Shown here in pieces: positions 32,777-40,653 of a stretch of DNA of 41,770 nucleotides (the stretch's first letter is position 1; the number at the start of each line of letters is the position of its first letter). The notes under the pieces are model-generated. The model saw nothing but the letters and a program-made list of their open reading frames with translations, was not told the origin of the DNA and ran no database searches. This DNA is from Leptolinea sp. UBA5366 (lineage in GTDB: Bacteria > Chloroflexota > Anaerolineae > Anaerolineales > Anaerolineaceae): positions 119,986-161,755 of the forward strand of contig DHPK01000010.1 in assembly GCA_002407845.1 (NCBI GenBank), in the 5' to 3' direction. The position numbers were made by a program, and so were the translations under genes.

Positions 32777-32782
32777 TATAAT
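32777..32782 (+). promoter_or_regulatory. -10 box of the aldo/keto-reductase-like gene
   Basis: A perfect TATAAT lies 95 nt before the chosen ATG at 32878. A CTGATT at 32754-32759 is spaced 17 bp but matches the -35 consensus poorly. Confidence 0.5.
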
Positions 32783-32877
32783 GGACGAAAGGTACCATTT
32801 ATCAGGTTGGACGGATGATAGTTGTCGTGCGTTTTGCCGATATTCGATTCATTATGACCTGCCAGGAGACACATTGC

Positions 32878-33786
32878 ATGCTGCCAAATTTTAAAATCGG
32901 TGTTGGAACTTTTCCCTGGGGAAACCAGCTGATCTGGGATTATGGCGGATCATTTAACGAGCAGACCGTTTCAGAAGCGTTTCAATATGCCCTTCAGGAC
33001 GGTGTGCGGCTGTTCTGCACCAGCGAGATTTTTTCAGAGGGAGACAGCGAACGCCTGCTCGGAAAATTGGCGGAACAATCCAGCGGGGCAGGGCGTCCAT
33101 TTCTGGCGACGCAGTATGCGCCGCGGCCTTGGCGCATTCGCCGCAGCGATTTCACGCGCGCGCTGGATGCCTCGCTGTCACGGCTGCGGGTTTCAACTGT
33201 CGATCTCTATCTTTTCCAGCCGCCGGCAGGACTGATGAGCCTGCCGATGCTGGTTGAGTGCGCAGCTGAGGCGGTTGATTCCGGAAAAGTTCGGAACATC
33301 GGTGTCACCAACTTCAGTGTTGACCAGATCGAAGAATTTGGCGGATTGCTGAACCGCTTCGGCGTTCCGCTGGCATGCGTGGAAGCAGAATACAGCTTGA
33401 TCAACCGCGAAGTTGAAACCAATGGCGTTCTGGATTTCTGCCGCCGGCAGCAGATTCCTTTTTTGGCTGACCGTCCGCTGGCAATGGGGCTCTTGACCGG
33501 CAAATATCTTGATAATCTGATTGAAAACGGGCTCCGGCGGAAAATGTCAGAGAAATATCCGCTGGCGGAGCTGCCGGCGCTGATTCGGTTGATGAATTTT
33601 ATCGGTTCTGAGAACGAAGGCCGGAACAGCGCTCAGGTCGCTTTGAACTGGCTGCTTCAAAAAGAGGTCATCCCGATTCCTGGCGCGAAAAACGTTGAAC
33701 AGGTGATGATCAATAACGATTCGGTCAATTGGAGTTTGACCTCCGATCAAATTGCCCGGCTGGATGACTTTTTTATTCAGAGTTAA
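32878..33786 (+). CDS. Aldo/keto-reductase-fold protein lacking the catalytic tetrad
   Basis: A 302-residue TIM-barrel protein clearly of the aldo/keto reductase superfamily. All four usual catalytic positions are changed. The Asp of the FDTAxxYG motif is Cys47 (LFCTSEIFSEG) and the proton-donor Tyr is Phe52. The Lys of ATK is Gln79 (LATQYAP), and the His of the IHxP motif is Phe113 (LYLFQPP). The C-terminal NADP(H)-binding segment IPGAKNVEQ is kept. It may bind cofactor without reducing carbonyls, or act by other residues. The ATG at 32878 is preferred because AGGAGA lies 8 nt upstream; two earlier in-frame ATGs (32815, 32854) lack a ribosome-binding site. Confidence 0.85.
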   Translation: MLPNFKIGVGTFPWGNQLIWDYGGSFNEQTVSEAFQYALQDGVRLFCTSEIFSEGDSERLLGKLAEQSSGAGRPFLATQYAPRPWRIRRSDFTRALDASLSRLRVSTVDLYLFQPPAGLMSLPMLVECAAEAVDSGKVRNIGVTNFSVDQIEEFGGLLNRFGVPLACVEAEYSLINREVETNGVLDFCRRQQIPFLADRPLAMGLLTGKYLDNLIENGLRRKMSEKYPLAELPALIRLMNFIGSENEGRNSAQVALNWLLQKEVIPIPGAKNVEQVMINNDSVNWSLTSDQIARLDDFFIQS

Positions 33787-33787
33787 C

Positions 33788-33803
33788 GCTGCAGATCTGC
33801 AGC
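33788..33803. repeat. Perfect 16-bp palindrome between convergent genes
   Basis: GCTGCAGATCTGCAGC lies just after the aldo/keto-reductase-like stop. It is followed by AAAAAG on the plus strand, so it lacks the T-run of a usual terminator for that gene. On the minus strand the T-run precedes the hairpin. Confidence 0.7.
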
Positions 33804-33839
33804 AAAAAGATCGTGTGGTGCCGTTAAAGCCGGCTCTGG

Positions 33840-34622
33840 TTATTCCCCGAATTCCGACACAAATTCCATCTCCAAGTCAGCATCCGCCTGCGGCATGATC
33901 TCGATGTCTGAGAAGAGGTCATCCTGTTTCACAGTGATTGCATCGCGTTTGATCAGTTCCAACATTGCCAGAAAGGTCACTACCGCTTCCAGCCTGGATT
34001 CGCCGGTCAGCAGCCGTCTGAACGACGTTTTGCCGCGTTCTCTGACCCGGCTGATCAGCAATTTAATGCGCTGCCCGATGGTGATGCGCGGCTGGCTGAT
34101 CAGCGATGCCAATTCGGGCTGCTCGGCTTTTTTCACGAACACTCTGCCCGCGATTTCTGCCAGCAGCAACGGCGTCAGGTTGCTCAGGTCGAGCGGCGGC
34201 TCAATGCCGATATCCGGCGCTGCAATGCGTTCATAGGTGCGAAAATTTAAGTCTTCCCGCTGCGCCAGCCAAGTTGAAAGCTGTTTGAAGCGGCGATAAA
34301 CGATCAGCTGCTGCGCCAGCGATTCAGGCGAATCTTCGTCCAAATCAGGCATATCACTGACAGCTTGCGGCAGCAGCGCGTTGGACTTGATTTGAATCAG
34401 CCGCGCAGCAATGACGATGAAAGCGGAGACTTCCGCCGGGTTTTCGTCTTCCATGCTTTTCACATATTCTAGAAACTTGTCCGTGACCTGTGCCAAAGAC
34501 AGAATTGTGATGTCCAGCTCCGCTTTCTCAATCAGATCTAAAAGAACGTCCAGCGGACCCTGATATTGATCCGTTTCAATTTGGTAGCGGTCTGAATGGA
34601 AGGGAGTGAATTTTGGAGCCAT
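33840..34622 (-). CDS. scpA: Segregation and condensation protein A
   Basis: A 260-residue kleisin ScpA, which bridges SMC heads and, with ScpB, forms the bacterial condensin. The N-terminal YQGPLDVLLDLIEKAELDI (near 21-39) is the hallmark SMC-neck binding helix. The middle is acidic and the C-terminal winged-helix (about 185-245) includes FLAMLELIKRD. The start at 34622 is chosen because conserved sequence begins soon after it. A longer reading to 34649 would include the TAAAAT box that lies 10 nt before this ATG, and only a weak GAG serves as ribosome-binding site. No scpB is adjacent. Confidence 0.94.
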   Translation of the reverse strand: MAPKFTPFHSDRYQIETDQYQGPLDVLLDLIEKAELDITILSLAQVTDKFLEYVKSMEDENPAEVSAFIVIAARLIQIKSNALLPQAVSDMPDLDEDSPESLAQQLIVYRRFKQLSTWLAQREDLNFRTYERIAAPDIGIEPPLDLSNLTPLLLAEIAGRVFVKKAEQPELASLISQPRITIGQRIKLLISRVRERGKTSFRRLLTGESRLEAVVTFLAMLELIKRDAITVKQDDLFSDIEIMPQADADLEMEFVSEFGE

Positions 34623-34632
34623 ATCGCTCTGA

Positions 34633-34638
34633 ATTTTA
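34633..34638 (-). promoter_or_regulatory. -10 box of scpA, near-leaderless arrangement
   Basis: TAAAAT on the minus strand lies 10 nt before the ATG at 34622, giving a leader of only about 3 nt. No -35 match was found. Confidence 0.4.
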
Positions 34639-34701
34639 ACACACCGCATGCTGCCTGTTGTAAGGATCAGCTGGAATGTTAATAAATCGTTGATAGGGAT
34701 T

Positions 34702-34710
34702 TGGTATAAT
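34702..34710 (+). promoter_or_regulatory. Extended -10 promoter of the CpXC gene
   Basis: TGGTATAAT is a perfect extended -10 element, 32 nt before the ATG. The ribosome-binding site AAGGGAG lies between them. Confidence 0.6.
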
Positions 34711-34742
34711 TTTTTTGACTAATAAATGAGAAGGGAGCTGCT

Positions 34743-36065
34743 ATGGCTCAAACGATTACGACATGTCCCCGTTGTCATCAGCAGATGACAGCGAATATCC
34801 AACAAGTATTTGATTTGAATCAGGATCCGCAGGACAAAGAACGGCTGCTCAGCGGTCAGGTGAATATGGCTGTCTGTCAGGCGTGCGGCTATCAGAGCGC
34901 AATCGGAATCCCGCTGGTTTATCACGACCCGGAAAAAGAATTGCTGCTGACTTATTTCCCATCCGAAATGGGTGTTTCGATTAATGAGCAGGAAAAAATT
35001 ATCGGACCTTTGATCAATCAGGTCGTTGGCAGGCTGCCGATGGAAATGCGTAAAGGATACCTGTTTACGCCGCAGTCGATGCTGACCTATGACACCCTGA
35101 TTGAAAAAATTCTTGAGGCGGACGGCATCACCAAAGAAATGCTTCAGGATCAGGAAAACAAACTCTCGCTGCTGAAGCGGCTGCTGACGGCAGCTGACGA
35201 TTCAATCCCCGAAATTGTGGAGCAGGAAGCGGCTCTGATTGATCAGTCCTTCTTTGCGTTGTTCTCGAATGTTCAGGCAAGCGCCATGCAGAGCGGCGAC
35301 GAAGGGGCAAAAGCCCGAATCAAAGCGATTCAGGATGTTTTGCTGGAGAAGACGGCTTATGGACAGGAACTGAAAAAACGGGCGGTCAGCACGCAAAAAG
35401 CACTGCAGGATTTACAGTCGCTCGGCGAAAAACTGAACCGGGATTCCCTGTTGGAGCTCGTATTACAGGCTCCGGATGACGCCTATCTGCAGACACTGAC
35501 TGGCATCGCCCGCAACGGAATGGATTACGAATTTTTCACAGCGCTGACGGCGCGGATTGAAGCGGCAGACGAGGCGGATAAAGCCAAATATGCGTCCATC
35601 CGCGAAAACCTGCTTGCCATGATCCAGCAGATCGATTCTGCGGTGCAGGAACAGCACCAGCTCAGAAAACAGGTCTTTGATGAGATCATGAAGGATGACA
35701 ACCTCGAACAGGGCATCGCCAAATATGCCCGCGCGATTGATGAATCCTTTCTCCAGATTGCCAATCAGGAGCTGTCCGAAGCGCGCAAACAGGGTGATTT
35801 TGCCCGCAGCGGAAAGATTCAGAACCTGCTCGACACCATTGAGAAAATGAGCAAAGTCCCAGCAGAAGTAGAATTTCTCGAAACGCTGCTCGAAAAAGCA
35901 GACGGAGCAGAAATCAGCGCGGCGCTTGAAGAAAATAAAGATAAAGTGACCGATGAATTCAAAAAGCTGCTCGATTCACTGGTCGATCAGCTGGGCAATG
36001 CGCCAAATCAACAGCCGGAACTGGTTGAAAAACTGAAACTGGTTCAGAAGATTGTAAAGTTGTAA
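34743..36065 (+). CDS. CpXC-domain protein with long helical tail
   Basis: A 440-residue protein. The N-terminal CpXC domain (about 1-125) has two CxxC zinc-knuckle pairs, CPRC (8-11) and CQAC (near 45-48), and the LVYHDPEKELLLTYFP stretch typical of this family. The rest (about 130-440) is strongly helical, charged and probably coiled-coil, with no recognised motif and no membrane segment. The biochemical role of CpXC proteins is not known. It is transcribed alone from an extended -10 promoter and followed by a strong terminator. Shared sequence type suggests a cytoplasmic protein. Confidence 0.82.
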   Translation: MAQTITTCPRCHQQMTANIQQVFDLNQDPQDKERLLSGQVNMAVCQACGYQSAIGIPLVYHDPEKELLLTYFPSEMGVSINEQEKIIGPLINQVVGRLPMEMRKGYLFTPQSMLTYDTLIEKILEADGITKEMLQDQENKLSLLKRLLTAADDSIPEIVEQEAALIDQSFFALFSNVQASAMQSGDEGAKARIKAIQDVLLEKTAYGQELKKRAVSTQKALQDLQSLGEKLNRDSLLELVLQAPDDAYLQTLTGIARNGMDYEFFTALTARIEAADEADKAKYASIRENLLAMIQQIDSAVQEQHQLRKQVFDEIMKDDNLEQGIAKYARAIDESFLQIANQELSEARKQGDFARSGKIQNLLDTIEKMSKVPAEVEFLETLLEKADGAEISAALEENKDKVTDEFKKLLDSLVDQLGNAPNQQPELVEKLKLVQKIVKL

Positions 36066-36086
36066 AGAAGAAATTTAAATTAGAAG

Positions 36087-36134
36087 CCGGCTGCTGCGGA
36101 GAGAAATGAGTTTCTCTGTGGCAGCTGGTTTTTT
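36087..36134 (+). terminator. Terminator of the CpXC gene
   Basis: A long, slightly imperfect hairpin: outer stem CCGGCTGC/GCAGCTGG, inner stem AGAGAAA/TTTCTCT with loop TGAG. It is followed by six T residues (36129-36134). The 36135-36225 stretch that follows shows nothing recognisable. Confidence 0.9.
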
Positions 36135-36225
36135 GATTCCAAATCCTTAAGAATGCAGTTCCGGGTTGGGATCCGGCTCGGCTCTGCTGCCTGACCGGCG
36201 TTGCTTTTGCTGCGGCAGATAACCC

Positions 36226-36954
36226 TTAACTTTGGCTGTACACCAGCCCCAAAGCAGGGTCGTTAGTGATAATTGCGTCCACACCGATGCGCTCCATGCG
36301 CATCATGTCGTAAGAATCATTGACTGTCCAGACGCGAACTTTTCGATGAACCAAATGTTCGTTTTTGACCATTTTCTCGCTCACATCGCGCAGCGCCGGA
36401 TGCAGCGCATCCACGTGGATGGAATGTTTTAAAATATTGCGGGAGAAAAACCCTTTCATACCGGATTCTGGGATCAATGCGGTGGCGATGTCCGGCATGC
36501 GCTCTTTCACCGATACGATGCTCTTGAAATCAAACGAGGACAGAATGATATTTTCCCGGTAACCTGAGCGGTCAACCAGCTCGAGCACTTGCTCAACCAG
36601 CGGAATTCGATCCCGCGGGTGCTCATATTTCAGTTCGATGTTGATGGCAAGTTTCCCGCCCATCGCTTCCAGGACTGCCTGCAGGGTCGGAATCGCTTCA
36701 TTTTCAAAAGCCAGCCCTTTCCATGAACCGGCATCAAGCCTGAGGATTTCATCCTTCGTCAGCTCGCTGACAGCGCCGGAGCCGTTCGTCGTTCGATCCA
36801 CGCTGCTGTCGTGAATGACGACCACTTCCTGGTCACGGGTCAGCCGCACATCCAATTCAATTCCATGCGCACCGACTTCATATGCCTTTAAAAAGGCGAG
36901 CATTGTGTTTTCAGGATATAGAGCGGAGTAGCCGCGGTGAGCAAATATTTCCAT
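36226..36954 (-). CDS. Glycerophosphodiester phosphodiesterase
   Basis: A 242-residue GDPD-family TIM-barrel phosphodiesterase, which hydrolyses glycerophosphodiesters to glycerol 3-phosphate and an alcohol. The catalytic and metal residues are visible in FAHRGYSALYPENT (His6, Glu15), ELDVRLT (Glu38, Asp40) and VVIHDSSVDRTTNGSG (His53 region). Length is typical of the short cytoplasmic type, and no signal peptide is present. AAGG lies upstream of the ATG. A GGTATGAT -10 (36979-36984, minus strand) is the likely promoter. Its product could join the pathway of glycerol kinase encoded nearby. Confidence 0.94.
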   Translation of the reverse strand: MEIFAHRGYSALYPENTMLAFLKAYEVGAHGIELDVRLTRDQEVVVIHDSSVDRTTNGSGAVSELTKDEILRLDAGSWKGLAFENEAIPTLQAVLEAMGGKLAINIELKYEHPRDRIPLVEQVLELVDRSGYRENIILSSFDFKSIVSVKERMPDIATALIPESGMKGFFSRNILKHSIHVDALHPALRDVSEKMVKNEHLVHRKVRVWTVNDSYDMMRMERIGVDAIITNDPALGLVYSQS

Positions 36955-36978
36955 TTTGACCTTCTTCCATCTTTTTTA

Positions 36979-36984
36979 ATCATA
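36979..36984 (-). promoter_or_regulatory. -10 box of the phosphodiesterase gene
   Basis: TATGAT preceded by GG on the minus strand, 24 nt before the ATG. It lies back to back with the GT2 promoter. Confidence 0.4.
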
Positions 36985-37064
36985 CCAAAAAACGGTTTTT
37001 TCATCTGGAAAATTCTGCAGGAATTTTGATTGAAATTCAAAAAACCGGACTGGGCGGAATCGGG

Positions 37065-37070
37065 TATACT
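37065..37070 (+). promoter_or_regulatory. -10 box of the GT2 gene
   Basis: TATACT preceded by GGG, 26 nt before the ATG at 37097. AAGGA lies between them as ribosome-binding site. Confidence 0.45.
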
Positions 37071-37096
37071 AATCGAAAAACAAGGACGGCTTTGAT

Positions 37097-37780
37097 ATGG
37101 AATTGACAGTAATCATCCCGGTGTTCAACGAAGAGCAGACGCTCGAAGAAATTATCCAGCGCGTGAAGGATACAGGCGTGGTGAATGAGATTCTCGTTGT
37201 TGATGATGGTTCAACGGACAACACCAAAGCGATCCTGAGGGGATATGCGGATGATCCGTTGGTGCGCGTGCTGACCAGCGAGAAGAATGAAGGCAAAGGT
37301 GCGGCTGTCCGCAAAGGCATTCTGAATGCGAAGAGCGAATATGCGATCATTCAGGACGCTGACCTCGAATATAATCCGAAGTTTTATCCAGTTCTGATGC
37401 AGCCGATCGAGGATGGAATTGCTGACGTGGTTTATGGCTCTCGCTTTTTAGGCGCCGCGCGCCGGCCGATTTTATTTTGGAACATGGTCGCGAACAAAAT
37501 TTTGACGCTGACCACCAACATTCTTTACAACAACATTCTGTCAGACATGGAGACCGGGTACAAGCTGTTTAAAGTCTCAATGGTGCGAGAAATTCCGCTG
37601 CATGCTCACGGGTTCGATTTTGAACCGGAATTTACAGCCAAAATTTTAAAACGCAACTTCCGCATTTATGAAGTTCCGATCGATTTTACGCCGCGCTATT
37701 ACAACGAAGGCAAAAAGATCAAAGCCAAAGACGGATTTGTTGCACTTTGGACGCTTTTAAAATATCGTTTCGTAGATTAA
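37097..37780 (+). CDS. GT2 glycosyltransferase, dolichol-phosphate mannose synthase-like
   Basis: A 227-residue soluble GT-A enzyme of family 2. The start VIIPVFNEEQTLEEII (5-20) and VVDDGSTDNT (near 34-43) bind the nucleotide sugar. DADLEYNP (near 92-99) carries the DXD metal motif, and SDMETGYKLF (near 148-157) is typical of polyprenyl-phosphate mannose/glucose synthases. No transmembrane tail follows, so it acts at the inner membrane face. It probably charges a polyprenyl phosphate with a sugar, which the GT39- and GT87-like enzymes encoded elsewhere in this window could use. The sugar is unproven. Confidence 0.88.
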   Translation: MELTVIIPVFNEEQTLEEIIQRVKDTGVVNEILVVDDGSTDNTKAILRGYADDPLVRVLTSEKNEGKGAAVRKGILNAKSEYAIIQDADLEYNPKFYPVLMQPIEDGIADVVYGSRFLGAARRPILFWNMVANKILTLTTNILYNNILSDMETGYKLFKVSMVREIPLHAHGFDFEPEFTAKILKRNFRIYEVPIDFTPRYYNEGKKIKAKDGFVALWTLLKYRFVD

Positions 37781-37788
37781 TCTGAAAA

Positions 37789-39480
37789 TCAGGCAGCGCT
37801 GCTGCCAAAATCGACCAGTCTGAGCTGCAGTGTCTGCCGGTCGCGATATTCATTTTTCTCGAACCTGCCCAAGACATCAATTTTTGCCATGGGTTCAGGT
37901 ATGCGATGCGCCTGTCCAAAGGCGACCGCTTCGATTGTGATTTTATCGTCCGACACAAGTGTCAGCCTCAGGTGATTTTTATCAGCGCCCATCACCCGTG
38001 CAGAAGCAACAGTCAAATTTCTGATGATGAAAAGCGGTTCCGGGTTATCCATGCCGAACGGTTCCATTTCCGCGGTCTGATCCAGCAAACTTTCCCGCAG
38101 ATAAGCCAGCGGAATTTCGAGATCAGCGTTGTAAACGGGCTTGAGTTCCATGCCGGAAAGCTGATCTGCTGCAATTTGGGTCATTTTTTCGGTCAGATCC
38201 CGCCAATTATCGAGCGTTACCGTCAGTCCGGCAGCCATCGCATGCCCGCCGTGCTTGATCATCAGTTCAGCGCACTGATCGAGTGCTTCGGTGATGTGGA
38301 ACTCTGCAATGCTGCGGCAGGAGGCGTGGATGATGTCTCCGTCAATTGAGCCGACAATCGCCGGTCGGTAAAAACTTTCAGTCAGTTTCGAAGCTGCCAG
38401 ACCGACCACACCCATATTAAAATCTTCCGCTGCTGCTGTAATCAGCATCGGCACTTGATCCGGGTCAATCGCGGTGACAACGCGTTCCTGTGTTTTTCTT
38501 GTCAGCTCCTGCCGTCGGCGGTTTTGATCGTTCAATGCAATTGCATGGGCGCGCGCTTCATTCAGCGTTTCGCTCATCAGCAGGTCAAATGAAAGCCGGG
38601 CGGTCTCAAGCCGTCCGGCGGCGTTGAGCCGCGGCCCAAAGTTGAATCCGATGGTGGACGCAGTAATTTTAGCCTGACGGATGCCGGACACCTCTGCTAA
38701 TGCCTGAATGCATGGCTTCGGGGATGTGCGCAGTTTTTCGAGGCCGCTTTTCACCAGGCTGCGATTTTCTCCCAACAGCGGGACCATGTCAGCGACTGTG
38801 CCGATTGCTACGAAATCCTGCCAGTCCTCGACGGAAACACCGGCAAGCGGGCGTTTTTTCAGAAGGGCTTCGGCCAATTTGTATGCCAATCCCACACCGG
38901 CGAGGTTGTTCTCCGGGTAGCGATTTCCGGGAATTTTTGCACAGATCACAGCTGCGGCGGGAGGAATTTGGGTTCCGGGCTCATGATGATCGGTGATGAT
39001 CATCTCCATTCCGATTGTTTTTGCGAATGCAACATCCTCAGGTGAGCGGATGCCGCAGTCAACAGTGATGGTGAGGGTGATGCCCTCATCCCGCAGTGTC
39101 TGAAGCGCATCGCGGTTGACGCCATATCCTTCTTCGAACCGGTTGGGAATATATCCGCGCGCATTCGCTCCAAGTTTTTGCAGCACTTGAAGCAGCAAGG
39201 CGGAGGCGGTCACGCCGTCCACGTCATAGTCGCCGTAAACTGCAATTTGCTGACCGGAGTCGATCGCCGTGTAAACAGTCTCGACTGCCTGATCCATTTC
39301 GTTAAATAAAAAGGGGTCGTAAAGCGAACCTTGACTGCGCAAAAATCGATAGGCTTCTGCAGGATCACTGATCCCGCGGTTATACAATACTTTCTGTTGA
39401 ATTCGGGGAAAATCACCCAGACTTTCCATCACGCTGACTGGCAGTGCTGGCAAAAGTTTCCAATTCGTTAAGGGTTCCAA
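37789..39480 (-). CDS. recJ: Single-stranded-DNA exonuclease RecJ
   Basis: A 563-residue DHH-family 5'-3' single-stranded-DNA exonuclease used in recombination and repair. Motif I is YGDYDVDGVTAS, motif III is TDHHEPG, and DCGI carries another metal Asp. The C-terminal part has the DHHA1 GGHAMAAGLT motif and a last OB-fold domain. A start at 39573 is open but would lie 62 nt inside alr and add residues unlike RecJ. The TTG at 39478-39480, with AAAGGA 9 nt upstream, gives the expected N-terminus (EPLTNWKLLPALP) and leaves 31 nt after the alr stop. It is the last gene of the GT4-alr-recJ unit. Confidence 0.9.
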   Translation of the reverse strand: MEPLTNWKLLPALPVSVMESLGDFPRIQQKVLYNRGISDPAEAYRFLRSQGSLYDPFLFNEMDQAVETVYTAIDSGQQIAVYGDYDVDGVTASALLLQVLQKLGANARGYIPNRFEEGYGVNRDALQTLRDEGITLTITVDCGIRSPEDVAFAKTIGMEMIITDHHEPGTQIPPAAAVICAKIPGNRYPENNLAGVGLAYKLAEALLKKRPLAGVSVEDWQDFVAIGTVADMVPLLGENRSLVKSGLEKLRTSPKPCIQALAEVSGIRQAKITASTIGFNFGPRLNAAGRLETARLSFDLLMSETLNEARAHAIALNDQNRRRQELTRKTQERVVTAIDPDQVPMLITAAAEDFNMGVVGLAASKLTESFYRPAIVGSIDGDIIHASCRSIAEFHITEALDQCAELMIKHGGHAMAAGLTVTLDNWRDLTEKMTQIAADQLSGMELKPVYNADLEIPLAYLRESLLDQTAEMEPFGMDNPEPLFIIRNLTVASARVMGADKNHLRLTLVSDDKITIEAVAFGQAHRIPEPMAKIDVLGRFEKNEYRDRQTLQLRLVDFGSSAA

Positions 39481-39511
39481 GTCGTCGATTCCTTTATTTT
39501 CCTTCAGTTTG

Positions 39512-40645
39512 TCAGAGCGTTTCAGGCTGATAAATTCGCTGAACACGGCTGGCGATGCCGCAGACAACGTCATAGTTGATCGTGCCCCAGCTTTCGCCCA
39601 GTTCTTCCGCGCTGATCCGGCTGCCTTCCTGAAAGCCGATCAGAACGGCTTCATCCCCAACCTGAGCCTGCGGCACATCATTTAAATCAATCATGCATTG
39701 ATCCATGCAGACCGTGCCAAGCACCGGCACCTTTTTCCCATGAACCATCATGAAATTGCCGAGTCTTCGGCACATTCCGTCCGCATAGCCAACCGCTGCC
39801 ACACCGATTCGGGCGTGATCCTGTTTGACCTGATAGCGTCCGCAATAGCTGATTTCTTGACCGGCGCGAACCGTTTTAATTGACGTGATGCCCGCTTTCC
39901 AGGAAAGCGCCGGGCGGAAGCCCTCCGGCAGTACGGCGGTGTCAGATGGGTCAAGCCCGTAGATGGCGATGCCGCCGCGCACCAAGTCATATTTGCAGAT
40001 GTTTGAATGAAAAATCGCTCCAGCAGAATTGGCAAGATGCACGAACTTCGGCCGAATTCCATTTTGATCCGCTTCGCGCACCAGTTGGTCAAAGCGGCTG
40101 AACTGCTGATCGGTGGCGCTGTCTTCCAGCATGTCTGCTTTCGAAAAATGCGAAAAAAGCCCTTCAACATCGAGCGCCGGGGATTGTAATGCCCGCTGCA
40201 AAAAAGGCAGCGCTTCTTCGGCTTGCAGCCCGAGCCTGCCCATGCCGATGTCCACTTTGACATGGACAGGCAGTTTGCTCCCGCTGTACGCGAGCGGAGC
40301 GAGCGCGGCTTCATAGGCTTGCAGCTGTTTCCAGCTGAACAGCGTCCCGCGGATTTTTTCGCGGGCAGCCTGCTCAACGTCACTGGGACTGATCAGCCCG
40401 AGAACCAGAACCGGCGCAGTGATGCCCGCAAGCCGCAGCTGCAGCGCTTCTGAAAAGCGGGCGACCGCCAGAAATGGGCAGCCGGCAGCCAGCGCAGCCT
40501 TGGCAACCGGAATCATGCCATGACCATAAGCGTTCGCTTTGATAATTGCGATAACCGGCTTTCCGGCATAGCGTGAAATTTCGTGAATATTATGCTGAAT
40601 TGCACCTAAATCTACTTCTGCCCAGCTGTCAAACCTTTTGCCCAT
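39512..40645 (-). CDS. alr: Alanine racemase
   Basis: A 377-residue fold-type III PLP enzyme that makes D-alanine for peptidoglycan. The PLP-binding Lys is in AIIKANAYGHG (near 33-43). The C-terminal beta domain supplies the second catalytic base Tyr in the GRYQVK to VGYADGM region (near 255-285) and the substrate-binding GTVCMDQCMID (near 305-315). Length is usual. It starts 8 nt after the GT4 stop, with GAGG in the gap, and recJ follows, so the three genes likely form one transcript. Confidence 0.95.
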   Translation of the reverse strand: MGKRFDSWAEVDLGAIQHNIHEISRYAGKPVIAIIKANAYGHGMIPVAKAALAAGCPFLAVARFSEALQLRLAGITAPVLVLGLISPSDVEQAAREKIRGTLFSWKQLQAYEAALAPLAYSGSKLPVHVKVDIGMGRLGLQAEEALPFLQRALQSPALDVEGLFSHFSKADMLEDSATDQQFSRFDQLVREADQNGIRPKFVHLANSAGAIFHSNICKYDLVRGGIAIYGLDPSDTAVLPEGFRPALSWKAGITSIKTVRAGQEISYCGRYQVKQDHARIGVAAVGYADGMCRRLGNFMMVHGKKVPVLGTVCMDQCMIDLNDVPQAQVGDEAVLIGFQEGSRISAEELGESWGTINYDVVCGIASRVQRIYQPETL

Positions 40646-40653
40646 CTGAACCT

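Noticed and set aside
32815..32877. Earlier ATG codons for the aldo/keto-reductase-like protein
   Set aside because: They have no ribosome-binding site and add residues ahead of the normal start of the barrel.
39481..39573. A longer RecJ start inside alr
   Set aside because: It would overlap alr by 62 nt and add residues unlike known RecJ N-termini. The TTG at 39478-39480 has a ribosome-binding site and the expected N-terminus.
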